The notes: generated by a model not told the origin, from the letters alone. A stretch of DNA of 64,000 bases from Streptococcus sp. 'caviae' (GCF_001937065.1 NZ_MOWR01000001.1:62001-126000), one strand, 5' to 3'. Shown: positions 1 to 10,126, counted from the first letter of the stretch. Made by a program: numbers and translations.

Positions 1-161
1 AAATGCAGATTCTGCGCTGGCTCATCATCGAAAACATGCTGCTCTGGCTGGTTTATGACATCACTATCAAGGCCTATCCCGTTGTTTGTATGGATATTTT
101 CATCAGTCTGTCAACACTTTTAGCCATTTACAAACACCGAAAAGATTCCCAAAACTTATAA
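1..161 (+). CDS. C-terminal end of a small membrane protein (YgjV-like), partial
   Basis: An open frame runs from the window edge and stops at TAA 159-161. The visible 52 residues hold two hydrophobic stretches separated by a short loop and end in a basic, hydrophilic tail (KHRKDSQNL). The pattern LLWLVYDI...DIFISLSTLLAIYKHR resembles the C-terminus of the YgjV family of inner-membrane proteins of unknown role. The start lies outside the window. The gene is followed at once by a strong terminator and converges on the HAD gene. The family call is by memory of sequence pattern only. Confidence 0.5.
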   Translation, partial: MQILRWLIIENMLLWLVYDITIKAYPVVCMDIFISLSTLLAIYKHRKDSQNL

Positions 162-165
162 AAAC

Positions 166-209
166 AGGAGTGAAACGGTCTCTCCCCAGACCCTTTCACT
201 CCTTTTTTT
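166..209 (+). terminator. Rho-independent terminator of the YgjV-like gene
   Basis: GGAGTGAAA (167-175) pairs with TTTCACTCC (194-202), with an inner GGTCT/AGACC stem, followed by a run of seven T. Confidence 0.85.
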
Positions 210-258
210 AGTACAAAGTGTTCAGCAGTAACTTGCCAATAAGTCTAAGACTTTTCTG

Positions 259-1089
259 CTAATCTTTTGCTGCTTGCAAAACATATTTTGTGATGGCTTC
301 TGCCACACCGGCTTCATCGTTTGAGCTTGTTATGGCGTCTGCAATTTTTTTAACATCCTCAGCAGCATTTCCCATGGCAATACTGAAACCTGCTGCTTTC
401 ATCATTTCAAGATCGTTAGCCGCATCACCCAAGGCCACAATATCTTTGGCCTCTACATCTAATTTTTGAGCCAATTCTTTTAAACCGCTCGCCTTGGTAA
501 TGCCCTGGGGCATGGCTTCAAAAAGGTAGGATTGACTTCTGACCATACTGAATTTTTCAGCCAATTCTGCCTCAAAATCAGCCTGAAAGCTATCTAAGAC
601 GTCAGGCTCTCCCATATACATGGCCTGAAAAACGGGGTTGTCTGCTGTTTTTACATCTGCCAAAGAAACCGGCTTGGGCTCTGTGAAAACTAGGCTGGCA
701 TCATAAGTCACCAAATCCGGTACTTCATCAGCAAGTACCAAATAGTCCACATCAGCAATCAAGGTCAGGTAAATCTCGGGATAGCCGTCTAAAAGGCTGT
801 AGAGATACTGCACATCATGAAAGTCCAAGTTATGGTAACTTAGGAGCTGCCAGTCCTCCCGAATCGTGTGAAGAGAGCAGCCGTTATTTAAAACAGCATA
901 TTCTTCCTCCGCCTTTAGCTCTAATTGATCAAAGTAAGGCTCCACACCACTTTGAATGCGGCCGGTGCAAATGACAATCTTATGGCCTTTTTGAGCTGCT
1001 TCCTGAATGACATCAATATTTCTTTGGGAAAGCTCCTTTTGACTGTCTAAGAGCGTTCCATCCAAATCAATAGCAATTAATTTAAGCAC
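259..1089 (-). CDS. Cof-type HAD-superfamily phosphatase
   Basis: 276 residues, the usual length for Cof/YidA-type sugar-phosphate or nucleotide phosphatases. HAD motif I is DLDGTLLDS at residues 8-16 (nucleophile Asp, acid/base Asp), a Thr of motif II follows ICTGR, and motif IV is GDAANDLEM near residue 217, with a C2-type cap between. The start is GTG at 1087-1089, preceded by AAAGGT at a suitable distance. Cytoplasmic; the natural substrate cannot be read from sequence. It stands alone, convergent with the gene on its left and separated from copZ by a hairpin. A second member of the same family lies at 31934-32746. Confidence 0.9.
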   Translation of the reverse strand: MLKLIAIDLDGTLLDSQKELSQRNIDVIQEAAQKGHKIVICTGRIQSGVEPYFDQLELKAEEEYAVLNNGCSLHTIREDWQLLSYHNLDFHDVQYLYSLLDGYPEIYLTLIADVDYLVLADEVPDLVTYDASLVFTEPKPVSLADVKTADNPVFQAMYMGEPDVLDSFQADFEAELAEKFSMVRSQSYLFEAMPQGITKASGLKELAQKLDVEAKDIVALGDAANDLEMMKAAGFSIAMGNAAEDVKKIADAITSSNDEAGVAEAITKYVLQAAKD

Positions 1090-1190
1090 AATAATTACGA
1101 CCTTTTCTAAATCAATCTACTGTCTAGTTTATCATATTTAAGCAAATAGCACATCCCATAATACAGCTGCTTATTGCCTGCATCAAAATA

Positions 1191-1229
1191 AGCGAGAAAA
1201 TTTCTGCGGCAGCAGTTGACCTTCTCGCT
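1191..1229 (-). terminator. Terminator after copZ
   Basis: AGCGAGAA (1191-1198) pairs with TTCTCGCT (1222-1229). The minus-strand side is followed by TTATTTT and the plus side by TCTTTTTT, so the hairpin may work both ways. It ends the copYAZ transcript. Confidence 0.7.
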
Positions 1230-1260
1230 TTCTTTTTTGTTAAATCATTCCTTAAAACGG

Positions 1261-1464
1261 CTAGACTTCTGCTCCTAATTCATACTTTGTTCCTTTTAGA
1301 GCACGTTTTAAAGACCACTTGCTGGGGTTGCCTGTTACGGTGACTTCTTTTTTATCAAGGTCAACTGTCACACTGTCCACTTTTTTTAATTCTGAAAAAC
1401 GTTTGGTGACATTGTCAGCACAGCCTTGGCATTTTAAACCGTTGATATGATATGTTTTTTCCAT
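1261..1464 (-). CDS. copZ: Copper chaperone CopZ
   Basis: 67 residues forming one heavy-metal-associated ferredoxin-like domain. The metal site is LKCQGC (Cys12, Cys15), in place of the more common MxCxxC. In the family it carries Cu(I) to CopY and to the P-type ATPase. It is the last gene of copY-copA-copZ, 13 bp after copA, and shares the CopY-controlled promoter upstream of copY. Neighbouring genes and length leave little doubt. Confidence 0.95.
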   Translation of the reverse strand: MEKTYHINGLKCQGCADNVTKRFSELKKVDSVTVDLDKKEVTVTGNPSKWSLKRALKGTKYELGAEV

Positions 1465-1477
1465 GATAATTCTCCTT

Positions 1478-3706
1478 TTACAATTTTACGATTTTTAGAC
1501 GCAGGGCATTTAAAACAACAGAAACTGAACTAAAACTCATAGCCAGACCCGCAATCATAGGATCAAGCAGCGGTCCGCCAAAGAGGTAAAGCACACCCAT
1601 TGCTATCGGAATGGATAAAATATTGTAAATAAAAGCCCAGAATAAATTTTCTTTGATATTGATAATGGTCGCTCGGCTGATTTTGAGCGCCTTGACAATA
1701 TCAAGCATAGCCGATTTCATCAGGACAATATCTGCAGATTCCATGGCAATGTCTGTTCCGGAACCCATCGAAATCCCAATGTCCGCTGTCGCAAGCGCCG
1801 GAGCATCATTGATGCCGTCTCCAACCATGGCAACCTTCTTACCTTCAGCCTGCAAATCAAGAATGGCCTGCGTTTTTTCCTGCGGCAGAACCTGACTGAT
1901 TACAGAAGAAATGCCAACTTCTTTGGCAATCGCCTTAGCGGTCTCTTCATTGTCACCGGTCAGCATGACCACTTCGATTCCCATATCCTGCAAAGTTTTA
2001 ACAGTTTCCTTACTGTCAGGTTTGACCTTATCCGCAATGGCAATCAAGCCCAGAAGCTGACCGTCACCTGCAACAAAAATCGGTGTTTGTCCCTTGGCAG
2101 TTGCTCCTTTGAAATCACTTTGAGCCTGTTCAAGAGAAATATGATTTTGCAGCATGAGCTTGTCATTGCCCACCAAAAGCTCTGTACCGGCTACGCGGCC
2201 TTTGAGCCCAAAGCCTGTTAACGAAGTGAAATCCTCAACGTCAAGCAAGGTATTTTCTTCCTTTCGGGCATAGTCCACAACAGCCTGACTTAAAGGATGC
2301 TCAGACAGAGCTTCCAAGGAAGCTGCCAGCTGCAGCACAGACGAATGAGAACTGTAGGAAAAACTGTTAACAACTTCCGGCTTGCCCCGAGTGATGGTGC
2401 CCGTCTTATCAAAAACGATTGTGTCAGCCTGATGGGCTAATTCCAGCACATCCCCGCGCTTATAGAGAATCCCATTTTCAGCAGCCCGGCCTGTGCCCAC
2501 CATAATAGCGGTCGGCGTTGCTAAACCCAAGGCGCAAGGGCAGGCAATAACAAGAACAGCTACGCTGACTGTCATTGAAAAAGTGAAATCCTGTCCCATC
2601 ACAAAATACCAGAAGAGACCTGTCAGCAGGGCGATTGCGATAATAACTGGGACAAAAACTGCCGATACCTTATCCGCAATCTTAGCAATAGGCGCTTTTG
2701 TCTGCTGGGCATCTTCAACCAGTTTAATAATCTGAGACAGCAAGGTTTCACTGCCAACCTTTTCGGCTTCAAAGACAAGGCTGCCCTGACCGTTGATGGA
2801 GCCGGCATAAACTGGACTGTCAGCTGTTTTTTCGATAGGAAGCGACTCTCCCGTCAGCATGGACTCATCAATAGCAGAATGGCCGGAAAGCACGCGGCCG
2901 TCAACCGGAATCTTCTCTCCCGGTTTAACCAGGATATGATCGCCAATCTCTACATCTTCAATCGGAATGCGGACTTCCTTGCCATCGCGAAGGACGATTG
3001 CTTCTTTTGCCGATAAATGCATCAGTTTTTTGATAGCATCTGATGTCCGACCTTTGGATAGCGTTTCAAAGTATTTCCCCAAGGTAATCAGTGTCAAAAT
3101 AACAGCTACCGATTCATAGTAGAGATGGTGGGCATAATGAACATGGCCCAGATAAACGTGATAGGTTCCGTAAAGACTGTAAAGGAAAGCCGCTGCCGTC
3201 GCTAAGGCAACAAGCGAATCCATATTGGGATGCCCTTTAAAGAGTGAGCGAAAGCCATTGTCATAATAACGGCGGCCAAAGTACATGACTGGTAGGGTCA
3301 GAGCCAACTGTACCAGTGCATAAATCATGGGGTGGCGGGACATGTCCAAGATACTTGGCACCCACATGCCCAGCATAGAGCCCATGGACAGGTAAAGCAG
3401 AGGCGCGGCGAAAAGTGCCGACCAGAGGAACTTGTGCCACATGGTGTTTGTCGCCTCACCTTGGCGCTCTTCCTGAGATTTGGCTGTAGCTGGGTCAAAG
3501 ACGCTGGCCCCATAGCCCGCATCAGCGACAGCTTTTTCAATCTCTGCTTCAGAAATCTTGGCAGGATCATAATCAACCGTCATCTTCTCCGTAGTCAGAT
3601 TGACCACTGCAGCGTCCACGTTATCCAGCTTTTTGACTGCATTCTCAACCGTCAGCGCACAGGAGGCACAGGTCATGCCTTCAATAACAAATGTTTCTTC
3701 CTTCAT
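1478..3706 (-). CDS. copA: Copper-exporting P1B-type ATPase CopA
   Basis: 742 residues from the ATG at 3704-3706, chosen because GGGGGTGAG lies just upstream; the frame is open further but has no better signal. Order: one N-terminal HMA domain with GMTCASC, membrane segments, actuator loop with TGES, the ion-binding CPC motif (ACPCALGLA) in a transmembrane helix, the phosphorylation site DKTGT, and the hinge [10 protein letters not shown]. The CPC motif identifies Cu(I) transport. Located in the cell membrane, it exports copper and protects from copper stress. Its ATG overlaps the copY stop (ATGA), so the two are translationally coupled. Confidence 0.96.
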   Translation of the reverse strand: MKEETFVIEGMTCASCALTVENAVKKLDNVDAAVVNLTTEKMTVDYDPAKISEAEIEKAVADAGYGASVFDPATAKSQEERQGEATNTMWHKFLWSALFAAPLLYLSMGSMLGMWVPSILDMSRHPMIYALVQLALTLPVMYFGRRYYDNGFRSLFKGHPNMDSLVALATAAAFLYSLYGTYHVYLGHVHYAHHLYYESVAVILTLITLGKYFETLSKGRTSDAIKKLMHLSAKEAIVLRDGKEVRIPIEDVEIGDHILVKPGEKIPVDGRVLSGHSAIDESMLTGESLPIEKTADSPVYAGSINGQGSLVFEAEKVGSETLLSQIIKLVEDAQQTKAPIAKIADKVSAVFVPVIIAIALLTGLFWYFVMGQDFTFSMTVSVAVLVIACPCALGLATPTAIMVGTGRAAENGILYKRGDVLELAHQADTIVFDKTGTITRGKPEVVNSFSYSSHSSVLQLAASLEALSEHPLSQAVVDYARKEENTLLDVEDFTSLTGFGLKGRVAGTELLVGNDKLMLQNHISLEQAQSDFKGATAKGQTPIFVAGDGQLLGLIAIADKVKPDSKETVKTLQDMGIEVVMLTGDNEETAKAIAKEVGISSVISQVLPQEKTQAILDLQAEGKKVAMVGDGINDAPALATADIGISMGSGTDIAMESADIVLMKSAMLDIVKALKISRATIINIKENLFWAFIYNILSIPIAMGVLYLFGGPLLDPMIAGLAMSFSSVSVVLNALRLKIVKL

Positions 3707-4134
3707 CTTCTCACCCCCACATGTTCTTGACAGCGGCACTGCCCTGGAATACAGTTGCAGGGCACCTGCTCGACCGTTTCTTTGGTCAACAGCAGAGCTT
3801 GCAGCTGACTGACATCTTCTGCCGTCATTGGGGTTTCAGCCAGCAGATGCTCTAAGATTGCCGCATGCTTGCGCTGGCAAAATTTGGCAAAGAGCTCATC
3901 AGCCTGCTTGTTGATGCTTTCTTCTTCACTGAAGGAAGCCGAATACAGAAACTGCCGTCCATTTTTCTTTGTTTGCAAATACCCCTTGTCCGCCAGACGT
4001 TTGAGGAGGGTCTTGACTGTTGACGCCGTCCATTCCGTCTTTTGGCTCAGGATATCTATAATCTCTGCACTGGTCGTCTGGCCCTTGGTCCAAACCACCC
4101 GCATGATTTCCCATTCCGCATTTGAAATTGTCAT
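3703..4134 (-). CDS. copY: Copper-responsive repressor CopY
   Basis: 143 residues from the ATG at 4132-4134, which follows GAAAGGAGC; an upstream in-frame extension of 11 codons lies over the operator and is unlikely. The N-terminal part is a BlaI/MecI-type winged helix ([15 protein letters not shown]). The C-terminus holds a cysteine cluster of the CxC...CxC type (CNC near residue 129, CRC near 135) that binds Zn or Cu(I) in the family. It represses its own operon and is released by copper delivered through CopZ. Confidence 0.95.
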   Translation of the reverse strand: MTISNAEWEIMRVVWTKGQTTSAEIIDILSQKTEWTASTVKTLLKRLADKGYLQTKKNGRQFLYSASFSEEESINKQADELFAKFCQRKHAAILEHLLAETPMTAEDVSQLQALLLTKETVEQVPCNCIPGQCRCQEHVGVRR

Positions 4135-4152
4135 GCTTGTGCTCCTTTCGTT

Positions 4153-4196
4153 TACGTTTGTAAACAAATTATAACACCGTCGTCTACAGATGTCAA
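4153..4196 (-). promoter_or_regulatory. copYAZ promoter with cop boxes
   Basis: On the minus strand, TTGACA (4191-4196) and TATAAT (4168-4173) are separated by exactly 17 bp. A perfect cop box of the form KACANNTGTM, TACAGATGTC on the plus strand (4185-4194), overlaps the -35. A second copy with one mismatch, TACGTTTGTA (4153-4162), lies downstream of the -10. Both positions suit repression by CopY. Confidence 0.88.
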
Positions 4197-4215
4197 CGAT
4201 AAAAATTAGAAAAGA

Positions 4216-4254
4216 ACAGACAACCCTAGTACCTAGGCAATTACGGTTATCTGT
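4216..4254 (-). terminator. Terminator after rbfA
   Basis: ACAGACAACC (4216-4225) pairs with GGTTATCTGT (4245-4254), with an inner CCTAG/CTAGG stem. The minus strand continues into TCTTTTCTAATTTTT. Confidence 0.75.
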
Positions 4255-4274
4255 CCCAACAGTATTTCATTTTA

Positions 4275-4625
4275 TTATTTTTTGCTTTCCAAATCCCGCA
4301 GCATTTGGTCAATCTTATTGCCATAGTCAATAGATTCATCTCTGATGAACTGGAGATCCGGAATCTTGTACATGGTCAGGTTTTTCCCTAATTCACGCTT
4401 GATAGTTCCCGTAGCCTTTTCAAGTCCCAACTGTGCTTTTTGTCTGTCAGAGGCCAGATCGCTCATAACCGTATAAAAAACCTTTGCCAAAGACAGATCG
4501 CCCAGCATTTGAACTTCTGTTATGGTGACTTCATGAACGCGCGGATCACGAACCTTCTTTTGCAAAATCTCGTTGACTTCACGTTTGATTTCCATGCCCA
4601 CACGGTCAATGCGATGATTAGACAT
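4275..4625 (-). CDS. rbfA: 30S ribosome-binding factor A
   Basis: 116 residues, full length for RbfA, beginning [20 protein letters not shown]. The KH-type fold is indicated by conserved DPRV and the AKVFYT strand. It binds 16S rRNA late in 30S maturation and acts in cold adaptation. It is the last gene of the rimP-nusA-ylxR-ylxQ-infB-rbfA series, but about 220 bp and a hairpin separate it from infB, so partial termination or its own promoter is possible. Confidence 0.95.
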   Translation of the reverse strand: MSNHRIDRVGMEIKREVNEILQKKVRDPRVHEVTITEVQMLGDLSLAKVFYTVMSDLASDRQKAQLGLEKATGTIKRELGKNLTMYKIPDLQFIRDESIDYGNKIDQMLRDLESKK

Positions 4626-4704
4626 TGTTTTTTCCTTTCTTTTTAGCTTTCCAATTTTTAAACCTAATAGTTCAAAAATTCTGTGATAGTTAACAATTTT
4701 TCGA

Positions 4705-4731
4705 AAAAGCTAGGCCAGATGACCTAGCTTT
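4705..4731 (-). terminator. Hairpin between infB and rbfA
   Basis: AAAGCTAGG pairs with CCTAGCTTT, followed on the minus strand by TTCGAAAAATTG. The T run is short and interrupted, so it may only partly stop transcription before rbfA. Confidence 0.6.
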
Positions 4732-4844
4732 ATATCGTTGCTTTTTGCTTCCAAAAGAAATAATATGACCTTAATCCAAGGTACCGCAACGGCGGCTGTA
4801 CTTGCGTACGGCTAAAGGCGGTAAGGAAGGATAAGTAACTATTA

Positions 4845-7580
4845 TTATCTTTTAATTTCTTCCATGATGTAAGCTTCAATGGCATCATCAACTTTGATAT
4901 CATTGTAGTTTTCAATCATCAGTCCGCCTTCTTGACCGTTGCCGACTTCTTTCACATCGTCTTTATAGTGCTTCAGGCTGGCTAATTTACCATCAAAGAC
5001 GACTACACCGTCACGGATAACACGGACACTGGAATCGCGCGTAACTTTACCGCTGGTTACCATGAAGCCGCCAATTGTTCCCACTTTAGAAACCTTGAAG
5101 GTTTCACGAATAAGTGCTTCACCGATAATTTTTTCTTCAAATTCCGGATCCAGCATACCTTTCATGGCATCTTCCACTTCTTCAATGACCTTATAAATAA
5201 TGGAATGCAGGCGGATTTCAACATCATCAGCCTCAGCCTGCTGACGGGCCTGCGGTGTCGGACGGACATTGAAGCCGATAATAACAGCATTGGAAGCTTC
5301 AGCCAAAGTAACGTCGGATTCATTGATAGCACCGACAGCTGAATGGACAACATTCACCTTGACACCTTCAACATCAATCTTGAGAAGAGAAGATGCTAGG
5401 GCTTCAACAGAACCTTGGACATCCGCCTTGATGATGACATTAACTGATTTGACTTCGCCGGCTTTAAGCGTATCAAAGAGATTATCAAGGCTGACACGGT
5501 GCGTCAGTTGACGCTGTTTCATCAGGGCACGCTTAGCTCGTTCTTCTCCGGCTGCACGGGCTGCTTTTTCATCTTCATAGACCGCAAAATGGTCTCCCGC
5601 CATAGGTGCCTCATTCAAACCGGTAATGGACACCGGTGTTGATGGCAAAGCTGTTTTGACGCGGCGGCCGAGATCATTAGTCATGGCACGGACACGGCCA
5701 AAAGTATTGCCGACAACAATCGGGTCCTGAACATGCAGGGTTCCCTGCTGAACCAAAAGCGTCGCAACAGCTCCCTTACCTTTATCCAGACGGGCTTCGA
5801 TAACCGTACCGATAGCACGGACTGTTGGATCGGCTTTGAGCTCTTGAATTTCCGCAACCAGAAGTACCGTTTCCAGCAATTCTTCAATATTTTGACCGAA
5901 TTTTGCCGAAATCTCAACAAACTCAGAATCACCGCCCCAGGCTGTTGAAATAACACCGTGTTCTGCCAACTCACCGATTACGCGCTCAGGATTGGCTCCG
6001 GGCTTATCAATCTTGTTAATGGCAACAATAATCGGGACATTGGCTGCTTTTGAGTGATTGATGGCTTCTATCGTTTGAGGCATAACCCCGTCATCAGCTG
6101 CAACGATGAGGATAGTGATATCCGTAACAGAAGCTCCCCGTGCACGCATGCTGGTAAAGGCCGCGTGTCCCGGTGTGTCCAAGAATGTGATCTTCTTGCC
6201 GGCTTCTTCAATCTGATAGGCACCAATATGCTGAGTGATACCGCCTGCTTCACCTGTAGCAACACGTGAATTGCGAAGCGTATCAAGGAGCGTCGTCTTA
6301 CCATGGTCAACGTGCCCCATAATAGTAACAACAGGTGCTCGTTCAACCATATTTTCTGGATTGAGATAATCATCCTCAACGAAGAAACGCTCAATATCGG
6401 CTGTATCGATCTCAACCTTCTTATGGGCTTCAATACCATAATCTACCATCAGCAGTTCAATAGTATCTCCGTCCAAAGATTGGTTTTGCGTTGCCATAAC
6501 TCCCATCATAAAGAGTTTTTTAACAATTTCTGCCGGCTCACGCTTGATACGTTTTGCAATCTCAGCAACCGTCATACCTTCTGTGTATTCAAATTCTTTC
6601 GGTAATTCATGGAACTTGCGCTCAGTCACAGGTTTTGGACTGCTGTCCTGATTGCGATGATGTTTACCTTTTTTAGCTTTCTTGTTCCAATTACTATTTC
6701 TTTGGTTTCTCACTTGATTTTGCTTATTCCGATTTTTCTTGTTTTTGCTTTGTTTTGGTCCATCCTCATTTTCATGTGCAAAATCACGTGATTTATCTGG
6801 ACGGGCCTGTTTCTTCCGCCGTTTATCTGCTGCGGCCGGGCTCGGTGCCGGTGCCGCCGGCTGACTTTGCAGCGGTGCCGCAGCTGATGCCGCCTGAGCA
6901 AGTGCTGCTGCAGCGTTCTGCTCTTCTTCTTTGGCCTTTTTGGCTCTTTCCTGAGCCTGCACTGCTTGACGGCGCTTAGCTTCTTCAGCTTCATGGAAAC
7001 GCACTTCACTCTGACGAGAATACTCAGCATTCTGCTCTGCTTTTAAAGCAGCTGCCCGCGCTTTAAAGTCCATACGCGGTCCTGCCTGACTGCCCCTTGG
7101 AGCAGCTTGATTGCGATTGTCGCGGCGATTGTCATTCTGACGGCGATTGCGGCTGTCGCCTCGGCGATTATCCTGACGGTTTTGCTGATGGCGATTATCG
7201 CTGCGTCGGTCATTGCCGCGGTTAGATCGGCCTTCATTGCGATTGCCGCCGCTGGCCCGGCGCTCTGCCTCTGCCTTAGCACGCGCCTCACGTTCTGCCT
7301 TAAAATTCCGGTTTTGCGGTCTTGGACGAGCCGGCTTAGCTTGCGTTTTGGCTGCTTCAGATGGCTGCTTATCCTGCGCTTTTGCTGCTTCTTTCGGAGC
7401 TTCTGCAGCTTTTGGCTTCTGCGGAGCCGCAAAACTTTCTGCAATGCGCTTAGCATCCTGTTCATCCACACTCGAAGCGTGGCTTTTTACTTCTAGGCCC
7501 AACGATTTTGCCTTTTCGACAACTTCTTTACTTCCTTTGCCAATTTCCTTGGCAATTTCGTATAATCTTTTCTTAGACAA
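4845..7580 (-). CDS. infB: Translation initiation factor IF-2
   Basis: 911 residues. The N-terminal 50 residues are the conserved IF2 N domain ([12 protein letters not shown]). Residues of roughly 60-330 form a low-complexity linker rich in Ala, Arg, Asn and Lys. The second IF2 N motif, the G domain ([18 protein letters not shown]) and domains II-IV follow. It positions initiator tRNA and joins the subunits. The start is TTG (7578-7580) with AGGAGGAC upstream; no ATG fits the family start. The reverse strand of the linker also reads open for long stretches, a composition effect. Confidence 0.97.
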   Translation of the reverse strand: MSKKRLYEIAKEIGKGSKEVVEKAKSLGLEVKSHASSVDEQDAKRIAESFAAPQKPKAAEAPKEAAKAQDKQPSEAAKTQAKPARPRPQNRNFKAEREARAKAEAERRASGGNRNEGRSNRGNDRRSDNRHQQNRQDNRRGDSRNRRQNDNRRDNRNQAAPRGSQAGPRMDFKARAAALKAEQNAEYSRQSEVRFHEAEEAKRRQAVQAQERAKKAKEEEQNAAAALAQAASAAAPLQSQPAAPAPSPAAADKRRKKQARPDKSRDFAHENEDGPKQSKNKKNRNKQNQVRNQRNSNWNKKAKKGKHHRNQDSSPKPVTERKFHELPKEFEYTEGMTVAEIAKRIKREPAEIVKKLFMMGVMATQNQSLDGDTIELLMVDYGIEAHKKVEIDTADIERFFVEDDYLNPENMVERAPVVTIMGHVDHGKTTLLDTLRNSRVATGEAGGITQHIGAYQIEEAGKKITFLDTPGHAAFTSMRARGASVTDITILIVAADDGVMPQTIEAINHSKAANVPIIVAINKIDKPGANPERVIGELAEHGVISTAWGGDSEFVEISAKFGQNIEELLETVLLVAEIQELKADPTVRAIGTVIEARLDKGKGAVATLLVQQGTLHVQDPIVVGNTFGRVRAMTNDLGRRVKTALPSTPVSITGLNEAPMAGDHFAVYEDEKAARAAGEERAKRALMKQRQLTHRVSLDNLFDTLKAGEVKSVNVIIKADVQGSVEALASSLLKIDVEGVKVNVVHSAVGAINESDVTLAEASNAVIIGFNVRPTPQARQQAEADDVEIRLHSIIYKVIEEVEDAMKGMLDPEFEEKIIGEALIRETFKVSKVGTIGGFMVTSGKVTRDSSVRVIRDGVVVFDGKLASLKHYKDDVKEVGNGQEGGLMIENYNDIKVDDAIEAYIMEEIKR

Positions 7581-7599
7581 ATCTTGTCCTCCTATTCTT

Positions 7600-7902
7600 C
7601 TAGTCCATAAGAGTCCTCATTTTCTTTGAAAATCCAGTGTCCGTAACAGCAAGCACTTTTCTGCTTCTGCCAATAGCGGCACTTAATTCCAGTGTTGAAA
7701 ACACTGTGGAGACTTCTATATCATAATAGTTGCTTTTATCAGTCACTTGTTTGGTCAGATTGACCCCGGCATCCTTGGCCAGAAAGACGAGCTTAGCTTT
7801 GTTGGCCTGAATAGCTTTAATAACCTGTTCCTCGCCGGAAATAACACGTCCTGCTCGCTGGGCCAATCCCAATAGCTGTGACAGTTTTTCTAAATTACTC
7901 AA
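7600..7902 (-). CDS. ylxQ: YlxQ, L7Ae/L30e-type RNA-binding protein
   Basis: 100 residues of the L7Ae/L30e/YlxQ fold ([25 protein letters not shown], then an ITDTG-like end). Members bind kink-turn-like RNA; the streptococcal role is not established. It lies between ylxR and infB in the nusA operon. The start is TTG at 7900-7902, inside the last codons of ylxR, an 8-nt overlap that suggests coupling. A TTG start for two adjacent genes (also infB) is notable. Confidence 0.92.
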   Translation of the reverse strand: MSNLEKLSQLLGLAQRAGRVISGEEQVIKAIQANKAKLVFLAKDAGVNLTKQVTDKSNYYDIEVSTVFSTLELSAAIGRSRKVLAVTDTGFSKKMRTLMD

Positions 7903-8191
7903 GGCCTAACTCTCTTCTTTTTACCTTATGATCAACGAAGGCAATCAATTCATCATAAAAGCTCTCGGGAACGTCCATGGAAAAGCTGCGGTTAAAAACC
8001 TTTCTTTCCTTAGCTTTCAAGGCCTCTTCGTTGTCAATCTTGATGTAGGCGCCCCGGCCGTTTTTCTTGCCGGTAGGATCAATAAAAATCTGGCCTTCCT
8101 TGGTTTTGACAATGCGGAGCAGATCACGCTTATCAATGATTTCGCCCGAAACAAGAGACTTTCTTAAAGGTATCTTTCTTGTCTTTGCCAT
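7895..8191 (-). CDS. ylxR: YlxR (RnpM-family RNA-binding protein)
   Basis: 98 residues from the ATG at 8189-8191, preceded by GGAGGTGTTTG; a TTG one codon upstream is too close to that site. Family signatures are RKIPLRKS near the start, DLLRIV, and GRGAYI. The domain often has CxxC, which is absent here. In Bacillus the protein modulates RNase P. It sits 18 bp after nusA and overlaps ylxQ in the conserved operon. Confidence 0.92.
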   Translation of the reverse strand: MAKTRKIPLRKSLVSGEIIDKRDLLRIVKTKEGQIFIDPTGKKNGRGAYIKIDNEEALKAKERKVFNRSFSMDVPESFYDELIAFVDHKVKRRELGLE

Positions 8192-8209
8192 CAAACACCT
8201 CCGGATTCT

Positions 8210-9412
8210 CTACTCAATATCGTCTGACACAAGTTCCTGAGCAAAATCAGCCTCAACAGCCTCTTCAGTGTCTGTCTCATTGGCAGGAAGCTCTTCAAAG
8301 GACTCCTCTTCCTGTGCCCATTCAACTTCCATTTCTTCAAATTCACTGGCCGATTTAATATCAATACGGTAGCCTGTCAGATGAGCTGCCAAACGAACAT
8401 TCTGCCCGCGGCGGCCGATAGCAAGCGACAGCTTGTTGTCAGGGACGACAACAGTGGCATGCTTTTCATCTTCTTCGTCAAAGAGAACCTGATCAACCTC
8501 AGCAGGTGCAATAGCATTGTAGATAAACTCAGCCGGATCATCAACCCATTCAATGACATCAATGTTTTCTTCAACAGGCACCCAAAGCCCAGTTTTTTGA
8601 TCTAAACGTTTCGGATGGAATTTGCTGGTAACTTTCTTGATGTTGGCACCCTTGCGGCCGACAATGGTTCCGATAGCGTCAACATTAGGATTGTGGCTGC
8701 GGACAGCAACCTTGGTTCGGTCACCGGCTTCACGTGCCACACTCATGATTTCAACCGTTCCGTCAAAGACTTCCGGAATTTCCTGTTCCATGATACGCTT
8801 GATGAATTCCGGATGGCTGCGGCTGACGAAAACATTTACCCCTTTAGGATTGTTTTCAACCTTGTAGACATACACTTCAATGCGGTCATGAGATGCAAAG
8901 GTTTCTCCCGGAATTTGATCCTGACGGGACAGCTGAGCTTCAATAGTCCCTAAGTTGACATAGATAAAGCGGTCATCAAAACGCTCAACTGTGCCTGTCA
9001 TGATTTCTCTTTCATGCTCTTTGTATTCATTGAAAGTCACTTCGCGCATTTGACGGCGCATTTTTTCCATGATAGTCTGCTTAGCCGACTGAGCAGCCAC
9101 ACGGCCGAATTCTTTGGGACTTTCTTCAAAGCGAATCTTATCGCCCAGTTCATAAGCCGTGCTAATCGCAAGAGCATCTTTGAGGCTGATTTCAAGGCGG
9201 CTGTCAAAAACTTCCTCGACAACTTCGCGCACAGTATAAACCTTAAAATCACCTGTTTTTTCATTAAATTCAATTTCAGCACTTTCGGACTGGCCGTAAC
9301 GGCGCTTATAAGCTGACTTCAGAGATTCTTTAACCGCATCAATAATATCATCTTTGTTAATGTGTTTTTCTTCTTCCAAAATACGGAAGGCTTCTAGCAT
9401 TTCTTTGCTCAT
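8210..9412 (-). CDS. nusA: Transcription termination/antitermination factor NusA
   Basis: 400 residues from MSKEMLEAF; AAGGA lies eight bases before this ATG, while the codon three residues upstream abuts the SD and is unlikely. Domains in order: N-terminal RNA-polymerase-binding domain (about 1-130), S1 (about 135-200), KH1 and KH2 (VGRKGANIK, IGRRGQNVR), then a short acidic tail. The long C-terminal repeats of proteobacterial NusA are absent, as usual in Firmicutes. It acts on elongating RNA polymerase at pauses and terminators. Confidence 0.96.
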   Translation of the reverse strand: MSKEMLEAFRILEEEKHINKDDIIDAVKESLKSAYKRRYGQSESAEIEFNEKTGDFKVYTVREVVEEVFDSRLEISLKDALAISTAYELGDKIRFEESPKEFGRVAAQSAKQTIMEKMRRQMREVTFNEYKEHEREIMTGTVERFDDRFIYVNLGTIEAQLSRQDQIPGETFASHDRIEVYVYKVENNPKGVNVFVSRSHPEFIKRIMEQEIPEVFDGTVEIMSVAREAGDRTKVAVRSHNPNVDAIGTIVGRKGANIKKVTSKFHPKRLDQKTGLWVPVEENIDVIEWVDDPAEFIYNAIAPAEVDQVLFDEEDEKHATVVVPDNKLSLAIGRRGQNVRLAAHLTGYRIDIKSASEFEEMEVEWAQEEESFEELPANETDTEEAVEADFAQELVSDDIE

Positions 9413-9446
9413 AGTCTTCATCCTTGCCCAACAAGGATTTTCCTTT

Positions 9447-9938
9447 CTAAAGTTTTACAGAGAGACGGGCTTTTGCGACCATCTTATAGGGAATCGTAAC
9501 TGTTTTTTGACGTGTTTTATCCATATAGGAAATTGTCAGTGTTTCGCCATCAAAAGCAAGCAAATCACCTTCAAAAACCTTTACCTTGTCAATAGCCTGA
9601 TAGAGGCTGACATTGACATACTGACCGACAGCATTTGCCAGACTTTCAGCAGTTTTTAACGGACGCTCGAGGCCTGGACTGGATACTTCCAGCATGTACT
9701 GATCTGGAAAAGGATCTGGTTTGATGGTATCCAGCAGAGGACTGATAATATCTGTCAGTTCTGCCGTATCCTCGACGGTAATGCCCCCTGGTTTATCTAC
9801 CAAAATACTGAGAACATAATCGCCCCCCATTTTTTCATACTCGACATCAACCAGCTCAAAGGGCTCAGCAATAACAGGCCTTACTGCCTGTGTCACTATA
9901 TCAATAATCGTTGCGATTGCATTTCCCTCCTTACACAC
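9447..9938 (-). CDS. rimP: Ribosome maturation factor RimP
   Basis: Homologous from about residue 7 ([14 protein letters not shown]) to the end; RimP binds S12 and helps 30S maturation. First gene of the nusA-infB operon. The start is unclear. The widest frame begins with GTG at 9936-9938, which has no SD. An excellent SD, AAGGAGGG, lies inside that extension (9925-9932) and points to the ATC codon at 9915-9917 (giving IATIIDIV). The ATG nearest that SD is out of frame and stops after eight codons. So either GTG, a rare ATC, or a one-base error is involved. Confidence 0.9.
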   Translation of the reverse strand: MCKEGNAIATIIDIVTQAVRPVIAEPFELVDVEYEKMGGDYVLSILVDKPGGITVEDTAELTDIISPLLDTIKPDPFPDQYMLEVSSPGLERPLKTAESLANAVGQYVNVSLYQAIDKVKVFEGDLLAFDGETLTISYMDKTRQKTVTIPYKMVAKARLSVKL

Positions 9939-9940
9939 AC

Positions 9941-9968
9941 AAGGAGCGAAGTCACAACTTCGCTCCTT
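9941..9968 (-). promoter_or_regulatory. Leader hairpin of the rimP operon, with anti-SD arm
   Basis: A perfect 12-bp stem, AAGGAGCGAAGT / ACTTCGCTCCTT, with a 4-nt loop, lies in the 5' leader just before the rimP SD. On the minus-strand RNA the 3' arm contains CUCCUU, which is complementary to the rimP SD AAGGAG as well as to the 5' arm. The T run expected of a simple terminator is missing on the minus strand. Confidence 0.65.
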
Positions 9969-9986
9969 TCTGTATTATTTGTTAAC

Positions 9987-10014
9987 ATTATAACATAAAT
10001 TGAGGAAAATGCAA
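9987..10014 (-). promoter_or_regulatory. Promoter of the rimP-nusA-infB operon
   Basis: On the minus strand TTGCAT (10009-10014), 16 bp, TATAAT (9987-9992), with an extended -10 TGT directly before. The prophage left end begins 96 bp upstream, so insertion left this promoter intact. Confidence 0.75.
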
Positions 10015-10109
10015 GCCTAACAGTTGGTATTTCTGCTGTTTAGGCTATTTTTATCCCTGACAGACAGCCTGATTTGAACTTTTAAAGGCTATCTCTTTCA
10101 GCATAACAT

Positions 10110-10126
10110 AAGGAGAGGAGGGGATT
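10110..10126. repeat. Prophage attachment site, left copy
   Basis: AAGGAGAGGAGGGGATT, identical to 23136-23152. It is the displaced copy of the tRNA-Ser 3' end. Flanking bases differ on both sides, so the core is exactly 17 bp. Confidence 0.9.

Noticed and set aside
7043..7629. Several long open frames on both strands opposite the infB linker
   Set aside because: They are composition effects of the Ala/Arg/Asn-rich linker; no SD, no family pattern, and the sense frame is clearly IF-2.
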